A DNA stretch of 6,973 nucleotides, taken from an uncultured Candidatus Melainabacteria bacterium. GTDB lineage: Bacteria > Cyanobacteriota > Vampirovibrionia > Gastranaerophilales > Gastranaerophilaceae. Below are positions 1 to 4,245 of the stretch, piece by piece. The position numbers and the translations under genes are program-made. Under the pieces are notes generated by a model that made no database searches, was not told the origin of the DNA, and was given only the letters and a program-made list of their open reading frames with translations. The DNA lies in assembly GCA_937895785.1 (NCBI GenBank), contig CALBKW010000050.1, forward strand, positions 1 to 6,973. The letters run 5' to 3'. Each line of letters begins with the position of its first letter. The first letter of the stretch is position 1.

Positions 1-351
1 AGAGATATCTTTTAATAGGTAAGCAACTAAAACTGTAAATACTGTACCGATTAGAATATATGCGCCCATTTTTGCATTTGCGTTTGAAAAATCGCGAGTC
101 CAAAGAGCTTTGAAGAAATCTTTTGTAATTTCCCAAACTTCTTTTCTGAAGTAAATTAAAACTGCGATTAGAGTTCCGACATGAAGCATTATGCTCAAAA
201 ATACTTGTTGAGCTGAACCTAAGTCGATTGTTGAACCGTTAAGAACAGCGCAGATATTTTGAGTAAACACGATATGTGCAGAACTTGAGATTGGTAAAAA
301 TTCACTCAAACCTTGAACAATACCAAGAATTATTGCTTGTAAAATAGTCAT
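1..351 (-). CDS. uppP: Undecaprenyl-diphosphate phosphatase UppP/BacA (N-terminal part)
   Basis: Integral membrane enzyme that removes one phosphate from undecaprenyl diphosphate, recycling the lipid carrier used for peptidoglycan and surface polysaccharides. The 117 residues visible (family about 260-280) run off the window edge, so the C-terminal half is missing. Residues 9-26 carry the family signature: a Q13-x3-E17 form of the (E/Q)xxxE motif, then FLPISSSAH with His26 in the place of the catalytic His30 of E. coli. The LHVGTLIAVLIYF stretch (residues 56-68) is also typical. Hydrophobic segments lie near residues 1-24, 50-68 and 95-113. The ATG overlaps the queD stop by one base (TAATG), and a GAGG lies upstream inside queD, which fixes the start and indicates co-translation as the last visible gene of the kdsD operon. 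The conserved arginine of the second active-site motif is not in view. Confidence 0.96.
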   Translation of the reverse strand, partial: MTILQAIILGIVQGLSEFLPISSSAHIVFTQNICAVLNGSTIDLGSAQQVFLSIMLHVGTLIAVLIYFRKEVWEITKDFFKALWTRDFSNANAKMGAYILIGTVFTVLVAYLLKDIS

Positions 352-716
352 TATTCTGCCTCAAAGTATGTTGCACAAGATTCTCTGCTTTCCCAAACAG
401 AAATTTTGTGTAATTCTACGTATTTGTCTTTTAATCTGTAATAAATATAGTTTGCAATGAACTCACTGCTTGGGCTTTCGCCTTTAAAATCAGGTAATTC
501 ATTCAAATCTTGGTGATCTAAATCAGCTAAAACAAGTCTTAAATCTCTTTTTAGTGCTTTAAAATCAACTAAGATGTTGCTTTGGTCTAAGATATCGCCT
601 CTAACGAAAGCTTCAACCAACCAGTTATGACCGTGTTGATTTTCACATTTGCCACCTTCGTAGTCTAAAAGGTGGTGTGCTGCTGAAAATTCTACTTGTG
701 CTCTAATTTCGTACAT
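351..716 (-). CDS. queD: 6-carboxy-5,6,7,8-tetrahydropterin synthase (QueD / PTPS family)
   Basis: Cytosolic zinc enzyme that converts 7,8-dihydroneopterin triphosphate to 6-carboxytetrahydropterin, an early step of queuosine (tRNA modification) synthesis. The 121-residue length matches the family. Zinc ligands are His14 (FSAAH), His28 and His30 (QHGH). Cys24 (CENQHGH) is the catalytic cysteine, Asp67-His68 (LDHQDLN) the catalytic pair, and Glu109 (VWES) the pterin-binding glutamate. The PSSE at 82-85 replaces the usual PT(S/A)E. All key residues are present, so it should be active. The single catalytic Cys and short length fit QueD better than eukaryote-type 6-pyruvoyl-tetrahydropterin synthase, though a related PTPS paralog cannot be excluded. 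AGGAG at 723-727, 6 bases before the ATG, supports the start. It sits 12 bases after kdsC and overlaps uppP by one base. No other queuosine gene is in the window, so its place in this envelope operon looks like simple co-transcription. Confidence 0.94.
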   Translation of the reverse strand: MYEIRAQVEFSAAHHLLDYEGGKCENQHGHNWLVEAFVRGDILDQSNILVDFKALKRDLRLVLADLDHQDLNELPDFKGESPSSEFIANYIYYRLKDKYVELHKISVWESRESCATYFEAE

Positions 717-728
717 TTTGTTCTCCTA

Positions 729-1256
729 TTATTTTCCTTCTGAAACGGTGTATTCTTTTTTGATGCCTTGAGCTTCAAGAATTAAATCTGTCAACTCCCT
801 AACAGCACCACGTCCGCCGTCTTTTGATGAAATGAAGTTACATACACTTTTAACTTCATCTACTGCGTCATTAGGACAGCATTTTAAACCAACTTTTTCA
901 AGAATGCAGATATCAGGCAAATCGTCGCCCATATAAGAAACTTGGTCATAAGTTAGATTGTATTTTTTCATAATTTCTTCCAAAGCTGGAAGTTTATATT
1001 TTTGACCTTGATATAATTCTGTAATATGCAAGTTTTCAGCTCTGTGTTGAACAGTTCCATTTTTGCGAGCTGTGATTATAGCTGTAATAAAGCCAGCGTG
1101 TTGAACTCTAACTAAACCGTGTCCGTCTTTTACATTAAAACTTTTATATTCAACACCGTTTTCGTCGTAAGTTACTTCGCCTGTAGTCATTACGCCATCA
1201 ACGTCGAATGCTAATAATTTGATTTTTGATGCCTTTTCTCTGATTAAATCGTTCAT
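729..1256 (-). CDS. kdsC: 3-deoxy-D-manno-octulosonate 8-phosphate phosphatase KdsC
   Basis: Small HAD-family phosphatase (175 residues, normal size without a cap domain; the family forms tetramers). It hydrolyses KDO 8-phosphate to KDO, the sugar linking lipid A to the LPS core. HAD motif I is FDVDGVMT with nucleophile Asp18 and acid/base Asp20; motif II is Thr62 in IITARKN; the motif III Lys88 lies in YQGQKYK; motif IV is MGDDLPD (Asp111, Asp112). The family-specific GGRGAVRE tail is at 147-154. Two motif positions vary: many KdsC proteins have (T/S)GR in motif II and QGxxDK before the lysine, while this one has TAR and QGQKYK. The catalytic residues are unaffected. The gene starts 2 bases after the kdsD stop, with AGGAG at 1267-1271 lying inside the end of kdsD, so translation is probably coupled. 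The kdsD neighbour makes the KDO assignment stronger than a generic HAD call. Confidence 0.95.
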   Translation of the reverse strand: MNDLIREKASKIKLLAFDVDGVMTTGEVTYDENGVEYKSFNVKDGHGLVRVQHAGFITAIITARKNGTVQHRAENLHITELYQGQKYKLPALEEIMKKYNLTYDQVSYMGDDLPDICILEKVGLKCCPNDAVDEVKSVCNFISSKDGGRGAVRELTDLILEAQGIKKEYTVSEGK

Positions 1257-1258
1257 TA

Positions 1259-2230
1259 TTATACTACTCCTGCTTTTAATAAATCGTGTACGTGTACAAT
1301 TCCTTTAGGAACACCGTTTTCATCAGTAATTGGAAGTGCCGTGATTGAATATTTTTCCATTAAATGTAACGCACTTGCGGCATAAGAGTCCGCTTTCACT
1401 GTTTTTGGTGATTTTGTCATAGCATCAATAACTTTCAAATCTTGAACATCTTTGTACTTGATTAAGTTACGTCTAATATCACCATCGGTTAGTACACCAG
1501 TTAAAACGTTATTTTGGTCTGTAATTATTGCAATACCAAGTTTGTGGTCTGAAATAACTTGAATAACATCTGTAAATAAGTCGTTTTCTTTCGCTATTGG
1601 TAAGTTTTCTGATATCATTAAATCTCTAACTTTTCTTGTAAATCCTTTTCCAAGAGTTCCAGAAGGGTGGAAAATCAAGAAATCTTCTTCTGTAAATCCG
1701 CGTTTTTCCAATAAACACATTGCTAAAGCATCGCCAACAGCAAGAGTTACGGTTGTTGAGGCTGTAGGAGCTTTGCCTAGGGGACAAGCTTCTCTTTCTA
1801 CAGAAATATCTAAAACAACATCGCTTGCCTTGCCTAATGTAGATTCAGGATTACCAGTAAACCCGATAATTGGTAGACCAAAACGTTTTAAAAGTGGCAA
1901 AAGATTTAATAATTCTTGCGTTTCACCACTGTTAGAAATAGCAATAACTACGTCATCTCTAGTGATTAGACCTGAATCTCCGTGAGTGCTTTCTGCAGGA
2001 TGCAAGTAGTATGCTGGAGTTCCTGTTGAAGATAAAGTTGCTGCAATTTTTTTACCGATTTGACCAGATTTGCCCATACCAGTAACAATTACACGCCCTT
2101 TGCTGTTATAAATTGTATCAATAGCGTTGTTTAATTGAGTAGAATCTAAGTTTTCTTTAGTTCTAATAATTGCCTTCGCTTCAATATCTAAAACTTTTTT
2201 TGCTGTATCTGTAAGATTAATTGTTTGCAT
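1259..2230 (-). CDS. kdsD: D-arabinose 5-phosphate isomerase KdsD/KpsF
   Basis: Interconverts D-ribulose 5-phosphate and D-arabinose 5-phosphate, the first committed substrate for KDO. It is full length at 323 residues. An N-terminal SIS sugar-isomerase domain (about residues 35-175) carries GMGKSG (Lys54), ISNSGE (Glu103), REACPLG (Glu147) and FHPSGTLG (His188), matching the four catalytic residues of E. coli KdsD (Lys59, Glu111, Glu152, His193). Two CBS domains follow (about 205-258 and 266-323), ending in the typical GIVHVHDLLKAGVV. AAGGAT lies upstream of the ATG and a TATAAT farther up, which makes it the first gene of the kdsD-kdsC-queD-uppP operon. The KDO-8-phosphate synthase gene kdsA is not in the window. 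A capsule-type KpsF or a GutQ paralog would look similar, but the adjacent kdsC favours the LPS pathway role. Confidence 0.96.
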   Translation of the reverse strand: MQTINLTDTAKKVLDIEAKAIIRTKENLDSTQLNNAIDTIYNSKGRVIVTGMGKSGQIGKKIAATLSSTGTPAYYLHPAESTHGDSGLITRDDVVIAISNSGETQELLNLLPLLKRFGLPIIGFTGNPESTLGKASDVVLDISVEREACPLGKAPTASTTVTLAVGDALAMCLLEKRGFTEEDFLIFHPSGTLGKGFTRKVRDLMISENLPIAKENDLFTDVIQVISDHKLGIAIITDQNNVLTGVLTDGDIRRNLIKYKDVQDLKVIDAMTKSPKTVKADSYAASALHLMEKYSITALPITDENGVPKGIVHVHDLLKAGVV

Positions 2231-2249
2231 TATTAATATCCTTTTCTAT

Positions 2250-2255
2250 ATTATA
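2250..2255 (-). promoter_or_regulatory. Putative -10 box of the kdsD operon
   Basis: Read on the minus strand this is a perfect TATAAT, 19 bases upstream of the kdsD ATG. An AAGGAT ribosome-binding site lies between. The hexamer 17 bases further up (AATACT) is a poor -35 match and there is no TGn extension, so the promoter may be weak or need an activator. The call is based only on the -10 match and its position in the divergent intergenic region. Confidence 0.4.
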
Positions 2256-2302
2256 CAATAATATCCTCTAAAAGTATTAGTTTTATAAAAAAGTTGAAAT
2301 TT

Positions 2303-2332
2303 TTGTTAAGTAATGTCCGATAAGCCTACTAT
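2303..2332 (+). promoter_or_regulatory. Putative promoter for the STAS-like gene
   Basis: TTGTTA (2303-2308), an 18-base spacer and TACTAT (2327-2332) form a plausible sigma-70 promoter reading toward the gene at 2356. The matches are partial (four of six at -35, five of six at -10). It would give a leader of about 20 bases that is purine-rich, with no clean Shine-Dalgarno; the best candidate is GAGAAG at 2344-2349. Confidence 0.35.
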
Positions 2333-2355
2333 AAGAGAGATAAGAGAAGTAAGAA

Positions 2356-2643
2356 ATGTTACAAGCAAAATTTCAAAACGACTACATTACACCCGCCGAA
2401 AAAAGCACAGACAAAATTTTAGAATTTATTAAAAAATCAATTCGCAAAAGTAAGTCTTCCGATATGAAGATTGATATTTCGTCATTGAATTTGTTTGATG
2501 CATCAAAAGTTGCAACTATTGCATCAACCTATCACTATTTAAAATTTAATGAAGGAAAAATTGAATGGCTTGTAGGTTCAAAAGAAGTAGAAAAAATGCT
2601 TCGCCCGCTAAATTTAGGAAATAGTAATTTTATATTTGCGTAA
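2356..2643 (+). CDS. Small STAS-like (anti-sigma-factor antagonist-type) protein
   Basis: A 95-residue soluble protein with no signal peptide or membrane segment. Residues 36-95 resemble a STAS domain: a beta-strand KIDISSLN, then LFDASKVATIASTY where the family has FxDSSGLxxL, a strand IEWLVGS, and a final helix VEKMLRPLNLG. Ser50 falls where SpoIIAA-type antagonists carry their phosphorylated serine, but the following glycine is replaced by lysine, so phospho-switching is uncertain. The N-terminal 35 residues are basic and helical in character. Known STAS proteins bind anti-sigma kinases or act as partner-binding modules, but no such kinase is in the window. It is divergent from kdsD and is followed 81 bases later by the radical SAM gene on the same strand, so the two may be co-transcribed. 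The overlapping minus-strand reading frame at 2535-2822 is a shadow. STAS assignment is by eye and moderately secure; the function is unknown. Confidence 0.7.
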   Translation: MLQAKFQNDYITPAEKSTDKILEFIKKSIRKSKSSDMKIDISSLNLFDASKVATIASTYHYLKFNEGKIEWLVGSKEVEKMLRPLNLGNSNFIFA

Positions 2644-2690
2644 AAATTAAATAAATCGGTCAGTTGTCGAATACCATTTCTCCGTTCAAA

Positions 2691-2710
2691 TTTTAACATG
2701 CATGTTAAAA
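2691..2710. promoter_or_regulatory. Perfect 20-bp palindrome before the radical SAM gene (candidate operator)
   Basis: TTTTAACATGCATGTTAAAA is its own reverse complement over all 20 bases; the flanking bases (A on both sides) break the symmetry. It ends 4 bases before the AGGTGA ribosome-binding site and 14 before the ATG at 2725. A homodimeric repressor could bind it, or in RNA it would be a loop-poor self-complementary element. It also contains the in-frame ATG at 2698 that a naive gene call would choose as the start. Confidence 0.5.
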
Positions 2711-2724
2711 AAGTAGGTGAAATT

Positions 2725-3585
2725 ATGACAACAAAATTATACCAAGTTCCAGTATGCGAACTTAAAGAGTTAAACAATTTATTTATTGAAATGACGGCAA
2801 AAAATTGCAACCAGCATTGCAAACATTGCTATATCGATTTTCCGTTTTCAAAATCTCCAAAAGATTTTATAGAAATAGACAAGGTTAAAAAAGCACTAGA
2901 AGATACCCAAGGGGAAAATCTTTATTGTATATACTTTACAGGCGCAGAACCAATGTTGCACCCTGATTTTAATGCGATTTTAAGGCTATGTTTAAAAAGG
3001 ACTAATGTTTGTATTTGTACAAATGCTTCGTTTTTAAATGAAAAAAAGGTTCGTTTTTTGAAAAAAGTTGAAGACGAAGGTGAAAACGAAATTATCTTTA
3101 TGTTGCCACTTGACCATTATGACGAAATGAAAAATGACGACATTCGTTTTAGAGGTTCTTACAGGCAAGTTATGCATGCAGTAAAAAATCTTGTAAAATA
3201 TGATTTTAATCCGATTTTCAGCGTAACTAATTACTACAAAGAAAACAAAAAAGCACTAATTACAGAATTTGTAAAAGTATTTGCTAGTCAAGGTGTTCAA
3301 CTAGAAGATGCAAATTTTCAAATAAACGAGTTCTATGACAAATATTCAAAAGAGCAAGAATTGGTTGAAAACATAGGTAAACTTGATTGCCAATATGGAA
3401 GAATACTTACTGAAAAAGGAGTTTATGTCTGTCCGTTTTTGGCAAATGACCATAGAGGTCGAATGGGAACAGATTTTACAGACTATGGTAAAAAAGTCTG
3501 TTTGGAAACGCCATACTGTGCAACCTGTGCGAAAAATAAAGAAAAAATGTTTTCAATAAATTATAACCATTTTATTGAAACATAA
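2725..3585 (+). CDS. Radical SAM protein with C-terminal SPASM-like cysteine cluster
   Basis: A 286-residue cytosolic radical SAM enzyme. Cys28, Cys32 and Cys35 (CNQHCKHC) form the CxxxCxxC site for the [4Fe-4S] cluster that cleaves S-adenosylmethionine. FTGAEPMLHPDF (residues 71-82) is the GGEP-type SAM-binding motif, followed by a typical ICTNASFL strand. The C-terminal part has five more cysteines (222, 236, 259, 265, 268), in a C-x13-C-x22-C-x5-C-x2-C pattern around GVYVCP, like SPASM/twitch auxiliary-cluster domains. Those enzymes often modify peptides or act on cofactors, but the substrate here cannot be read from sequence. No precursor-peptide gene or transporter is adjacent. The start at 2725 is chosen because AGGTGA (2715-2720) sits 4 bases before it; the in-frame ATG at 2698 lies within the palindrome and has no ribosome-binding site. 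The gene converges on the pil genes and ends before the long region without large genes. Confidence 0.9.
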   Translation: MTTKLYQVPVCELKELNNLFIEMTAKNCNQHCKHCYIDFPFSKSPKDFIEIDKVKKALEDTQGENLYCIYFTGAEPMLHPDFNAILRLCLKRTNVCICTNASFLNEKKVRFLKKVEDEGENEIIFMLPLDHYDEMKNDDIRFRGSYRQVMHAVKNLVKYDFNPIFSVTNYYKENKKALITEFVKVFASQGVQLEDANFQINEFYDKYSKEQELVENIGKLDCQYGRILTEKGVYVCPFLANDHRGRMGTDFTDYGKKVCLETPYCATCAKNKEKMFSINYNHFIET

Positions 3586-3684
3586 AATGTATTCAGTTAT
3601 CCTACATGGATTTATGTTGTATATTTTTATATATACTCCTAAATGGCGATGTAAAAATACAGAAAAAGTAATAATATATTTAAT

Positions 3685-3703
3685 GTAACAGGACACCTGT
3701 AAC
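3685..3703. repeat. Imperfect inverted repeat in the leader of the small hydrophobic ORF
   Basis: ACAGG (3688-3692) and CCTGT (3696-3700) pair around a 3-base loop, and GT/AC pair outside one A:A mismatch. Each half also has a perfect 8-base partner far downstream: GTAACAGG (3685-3692) with CCTGTTAC (3913-3920), and CCTGTAAC (3696-3703) with GTTACAGG (3869-3876). The element could therefore switch between a local hairpin and a long-range 5'-3' fold of the toxin mRNA. Confidence 0.5.
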
Positions 3704-3765
3704 CACAATAAACCTTCACAGACATGACTATAAATCATTAAATCTGGTTGAAAGGGGGTGGTTCT

Positions 3766-3867
3766 ATGATTAAAATATTATTGCTAATTTTTTTGATTTT
3801 ATTAATAACAAAAAATCAAAAACTAGCACTAATAACAATAATTATAGTGCTAGTTCTCAATAACTAG
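3766..3867 (+). CDS. 33-residue hydrophobic small protein, candidate type I toxin
   Basis: Too short for routine gene calling but well supported. The ATG lies 5 bases after AAAGGGGGTG (3751-3760), a near-perfect match to the 16S rRNA anti-Shine-Dalgarno and the strongest ribosome-binding site in the window. The product begins MIKILLLIFLILLI and ends with a second hydrophobic run, LALITIIIVLVL, then Asn-Asn. A short polar turn (TKNQK, residues 15-19) separates the two runs. Such a peptide would insert into the membrane as one long helix or a hairpin. Size, hydrophobicity, strong ribosome-binding site and an opposing antisense RNA with its own promoter fit type I toxins (Fst/TxpA/AapA-like in architecture), but I recognise no specific family. 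A membrane subunit or leader-type peptide are alternatives. Two 8-base inverted repeats link its leader to its 3' region. Its own promoter is unclear; TATAAA at 3729-3734 is a possible -10 without a good -35. Confidence 0.6.
   Translation: MIKILLLIFLILLITKNQKLALITIIIVLVLNN
3811..3855 (-). terminator. Rho-independent terminator on the minus strand, inside the small ORF
   Basis: Read on the minus strand, AACTAGCACTA (3855-3845) and TAGTGCTAGTT (3831-3821) form a perfect 11-bp stem with a 13-base AT-rich loop. The T-tract TTTGATTTTT (3820-3811) follows immediately. On the plus strand the stem is not followed by T residues, so the signal is directional and points to a transcript coming from the right. 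It would end the antisense RNA started near 3920 and could also catch read-through from the pil genes. Confidence 0.65.
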
Positions 3868-3920
3868 TGTTACAGGGTGTAAAATTATAACCAACGACCA
3901 ATTGATTATAAGCCTGTTAC
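3811..3920 (-). ncRNA. Candidate antisense RNA (antitoxin) of about 110 nt
   Basis: This is inferred from two signals: a strong minus-strand promoter at 3927-3954, which would start transcription near 3920, and the minus-strand terminator ending near 3811. The resulting RNA of about 110 nt would be fully complementary to the last 57 bases of the small hydrophobic ORF and its first 53 bases of 3' region. It would also cover both 3' elements (3869-3876 and 3913-3920) that could pair with the toxin leader. A cis-antisense RNA overlapping the 3' part of a small toxin gene is the arrangement of TxpA/RatA-type type I systems. No transcription data are available here. Confidence 0.5.
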
Positions 3921-3926
3921 CTATTT

Positions 3927-3954
3927 ATTATAACATATTTTCTAAGCTTTTCAA
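3927..3954 (-). promoter_or_regulatory. Strong extended -10 promoter for the antisense RNA
   Basis: On the minus strand TTGAAA (3954-3949), a 16-base spacer and TGT-TATAAT (the TATAAT at 3932-3927) form a near-consensus sigma-70 promoter with an extended -10. It is one of the two best promoter matches in the window and faces the small hydrophobic ORF from its 3' side. Initiation would be expected near 3920. A second minus-strand TATAAT nearer the ORF (about 3889-3884) lacks a usable -35. Confidence 0.6.
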
Positions 3955-3975
3955 GTGTTGAACTAGGCTTTTTTT
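3944..3975 (+). terminator. Candidate plus-strand terminator after the small hydrophobic ORF
   Basis: AAGC (3944-3947) and GCTT (3967-3970) with an inner TTCAA/TTGAA stem (3950-3954/3958-3962, loop GTG) precede a run of seven T (3969-3975). An alternative fold pairs AAGCCTGTT (3910-3918) with AACTAGGCTT (3961-3970), leaving one bulged T. Either would end a toxin mRNA about 105 bases past its stop codon. The stem overlaps the antisense promoter, so the two transcripts converge here. Confidence 0.4.
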
Positions 3976-4089
3976 CTATCTCATTCTGAACTGTTTGACA
4001 AAGTGTACAAACGAAGAGTTTTATGAGCCAGTCCCCGTGTGACAGAATATCATAGCTATCCAGTAGAGTGCTCTTTGCATACCCCTCTT

Positions 4090-4118
4090 ACAAAACTTGA
4101 CCTTTAGTCAACTTTTGT
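4090..4118. repeat. Inverted repeat, 12-base arms with one mismatch
   Basis: ACAAAACTTGAC (4090-4101) and GTCAACTTTTGT (4107-4118) pair around a 5-base loop (CTTTA), with a single C:C mismatch on the plus strand. The base of the stem is A-rich on one side and T-rich on the other, so it could act as a weak bidirectional terminator for the converging radical SAM and pil transcripts. No T-run extends beyond the stem on either strand. Confidence 0.5.
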
Positions 4119-4174
4119 TCGGCAGAGTGCAAAATCCTCTACGCCCTCGCGTTAAACGGCACCGTTCGCAATCG

Positions 4175-4199
4175 CAACGAAAACTCAATGTTTACGTTG
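4175..4199. repeat. Inverted repeat, 10-base arms with one mismatch
   Basis: CAACGAAAAC (4175-4184) and GTTTACGTTG (4190-4199) pair around the 5-base loop TCAAT with a single A:A mismatch. It has the same design as the hairpin at 4090-4118 (5-base loop, one central mismatch) and lies in the most G+C-shifted part of the block after pilO. Confidence 0.45.
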
Positions 4200-4245
4200 A
4201 CGTTTGCTCACCTCTCACTACGTTCGTGCCTTTGCTCGGGCTATG

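Larger units (their letters stand above)
3917..4087 (-). pseudogene. Open frame without a start codon, protein-like (possible gene remnant)
   Basis: The minus strand is open from just after a TAA at 4088-4090 to a TAA at 3917-3919, giving 56 sense codons but no ATG, GTG or TTG. The translation looks protein-like: SHGDWLIKLFVCTLCQTVQ with a CxxC (CTLC), then a charged helical tail NEIEKKPSSTLEKLRKYV. The same frame continues upstream of the stop with RILHSAEQKLTKGQVL, after a further TAG, so the whole may be a decayed coding sequence or part of a repeated element. The strong antisense promoter sits in its last codons. I do not recognise a family. It could also be a chance open frame, as the region is compositionally unusual. 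Confidence 0.3.
3976..4245. other. G+C-shifted block without a confident gene; possible repeated or mobile element
   Basis: Counting bases, 4021-4260 is about 48% G+C (57% in 4201-4260), against about 23% in a sample of the radical SAM gene. The block abuts the pilO stop codon exactly. It holds two hairpins with 5-base loops (4090-4118 and 4175-4199), a smaller AACGG/CCGTT stem at 4155-4166, a CTCACTACGTTCG-type stretch at 4215-4227, and stop-broken but protein-like frames on the minus strand. No tRNA or recognised RNA family was found by eye. Candidate explanations are an intergenic repeat family, a MITE-like element, or a decayed gene. Confidence 0.45.

Noticed and set aside
1773..1985. 70-codon plus-strand ORF inside kdsD
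   Set aside because: It is a shadow of the kdsD SIS domain, whose catalytic motifs are all present on the other strand.
2698..2724. Upstream in-frame ATG extending the radical SAM protein by nine residues
   Set aside because: It lies within the 20-bp palindrome with no ribosome-binding site, while the ATG at 2725 has AGGTGA in front.
2535..2822. 95-codon minus-strand ORF
   Set aside because: It is antisense to the STAS-like and radical SAM genes, which have better motif support, and no family features are visible.
3617..3634. GTATAT/ATATAC inverted repeat after the radical SAM gene as its terminator
   Set aside because: A 6-bp all-AT-type stem with no proper T-tract is expected by chance in this composition.
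3553..3738. 61-codon minus-strand ORF overlapping the end of the radical SAM gene
   Set aside because: It runs antisense through the radical SAM 3' end and the leader of the small ORF, has no ribosome-binding site, and reads as an AT-driven hydrophobic/aromatic mix.
4010..4078. 19-codon minus-strand ORF starting MQRALYWIAM
   Set aside because: The purine-rich run before it leaves only one base before the ATG, too close for initiation, and the other frame looks more protein-like.
3976..4245. Structured RNA gene such as 6S RNA, SRP RNA, tmRNA or a tRNA
   Set aside because: No tRNA cloverleaf, CCA end or recognisable conserved core was found on either strand; only isolated hairpins are visible.
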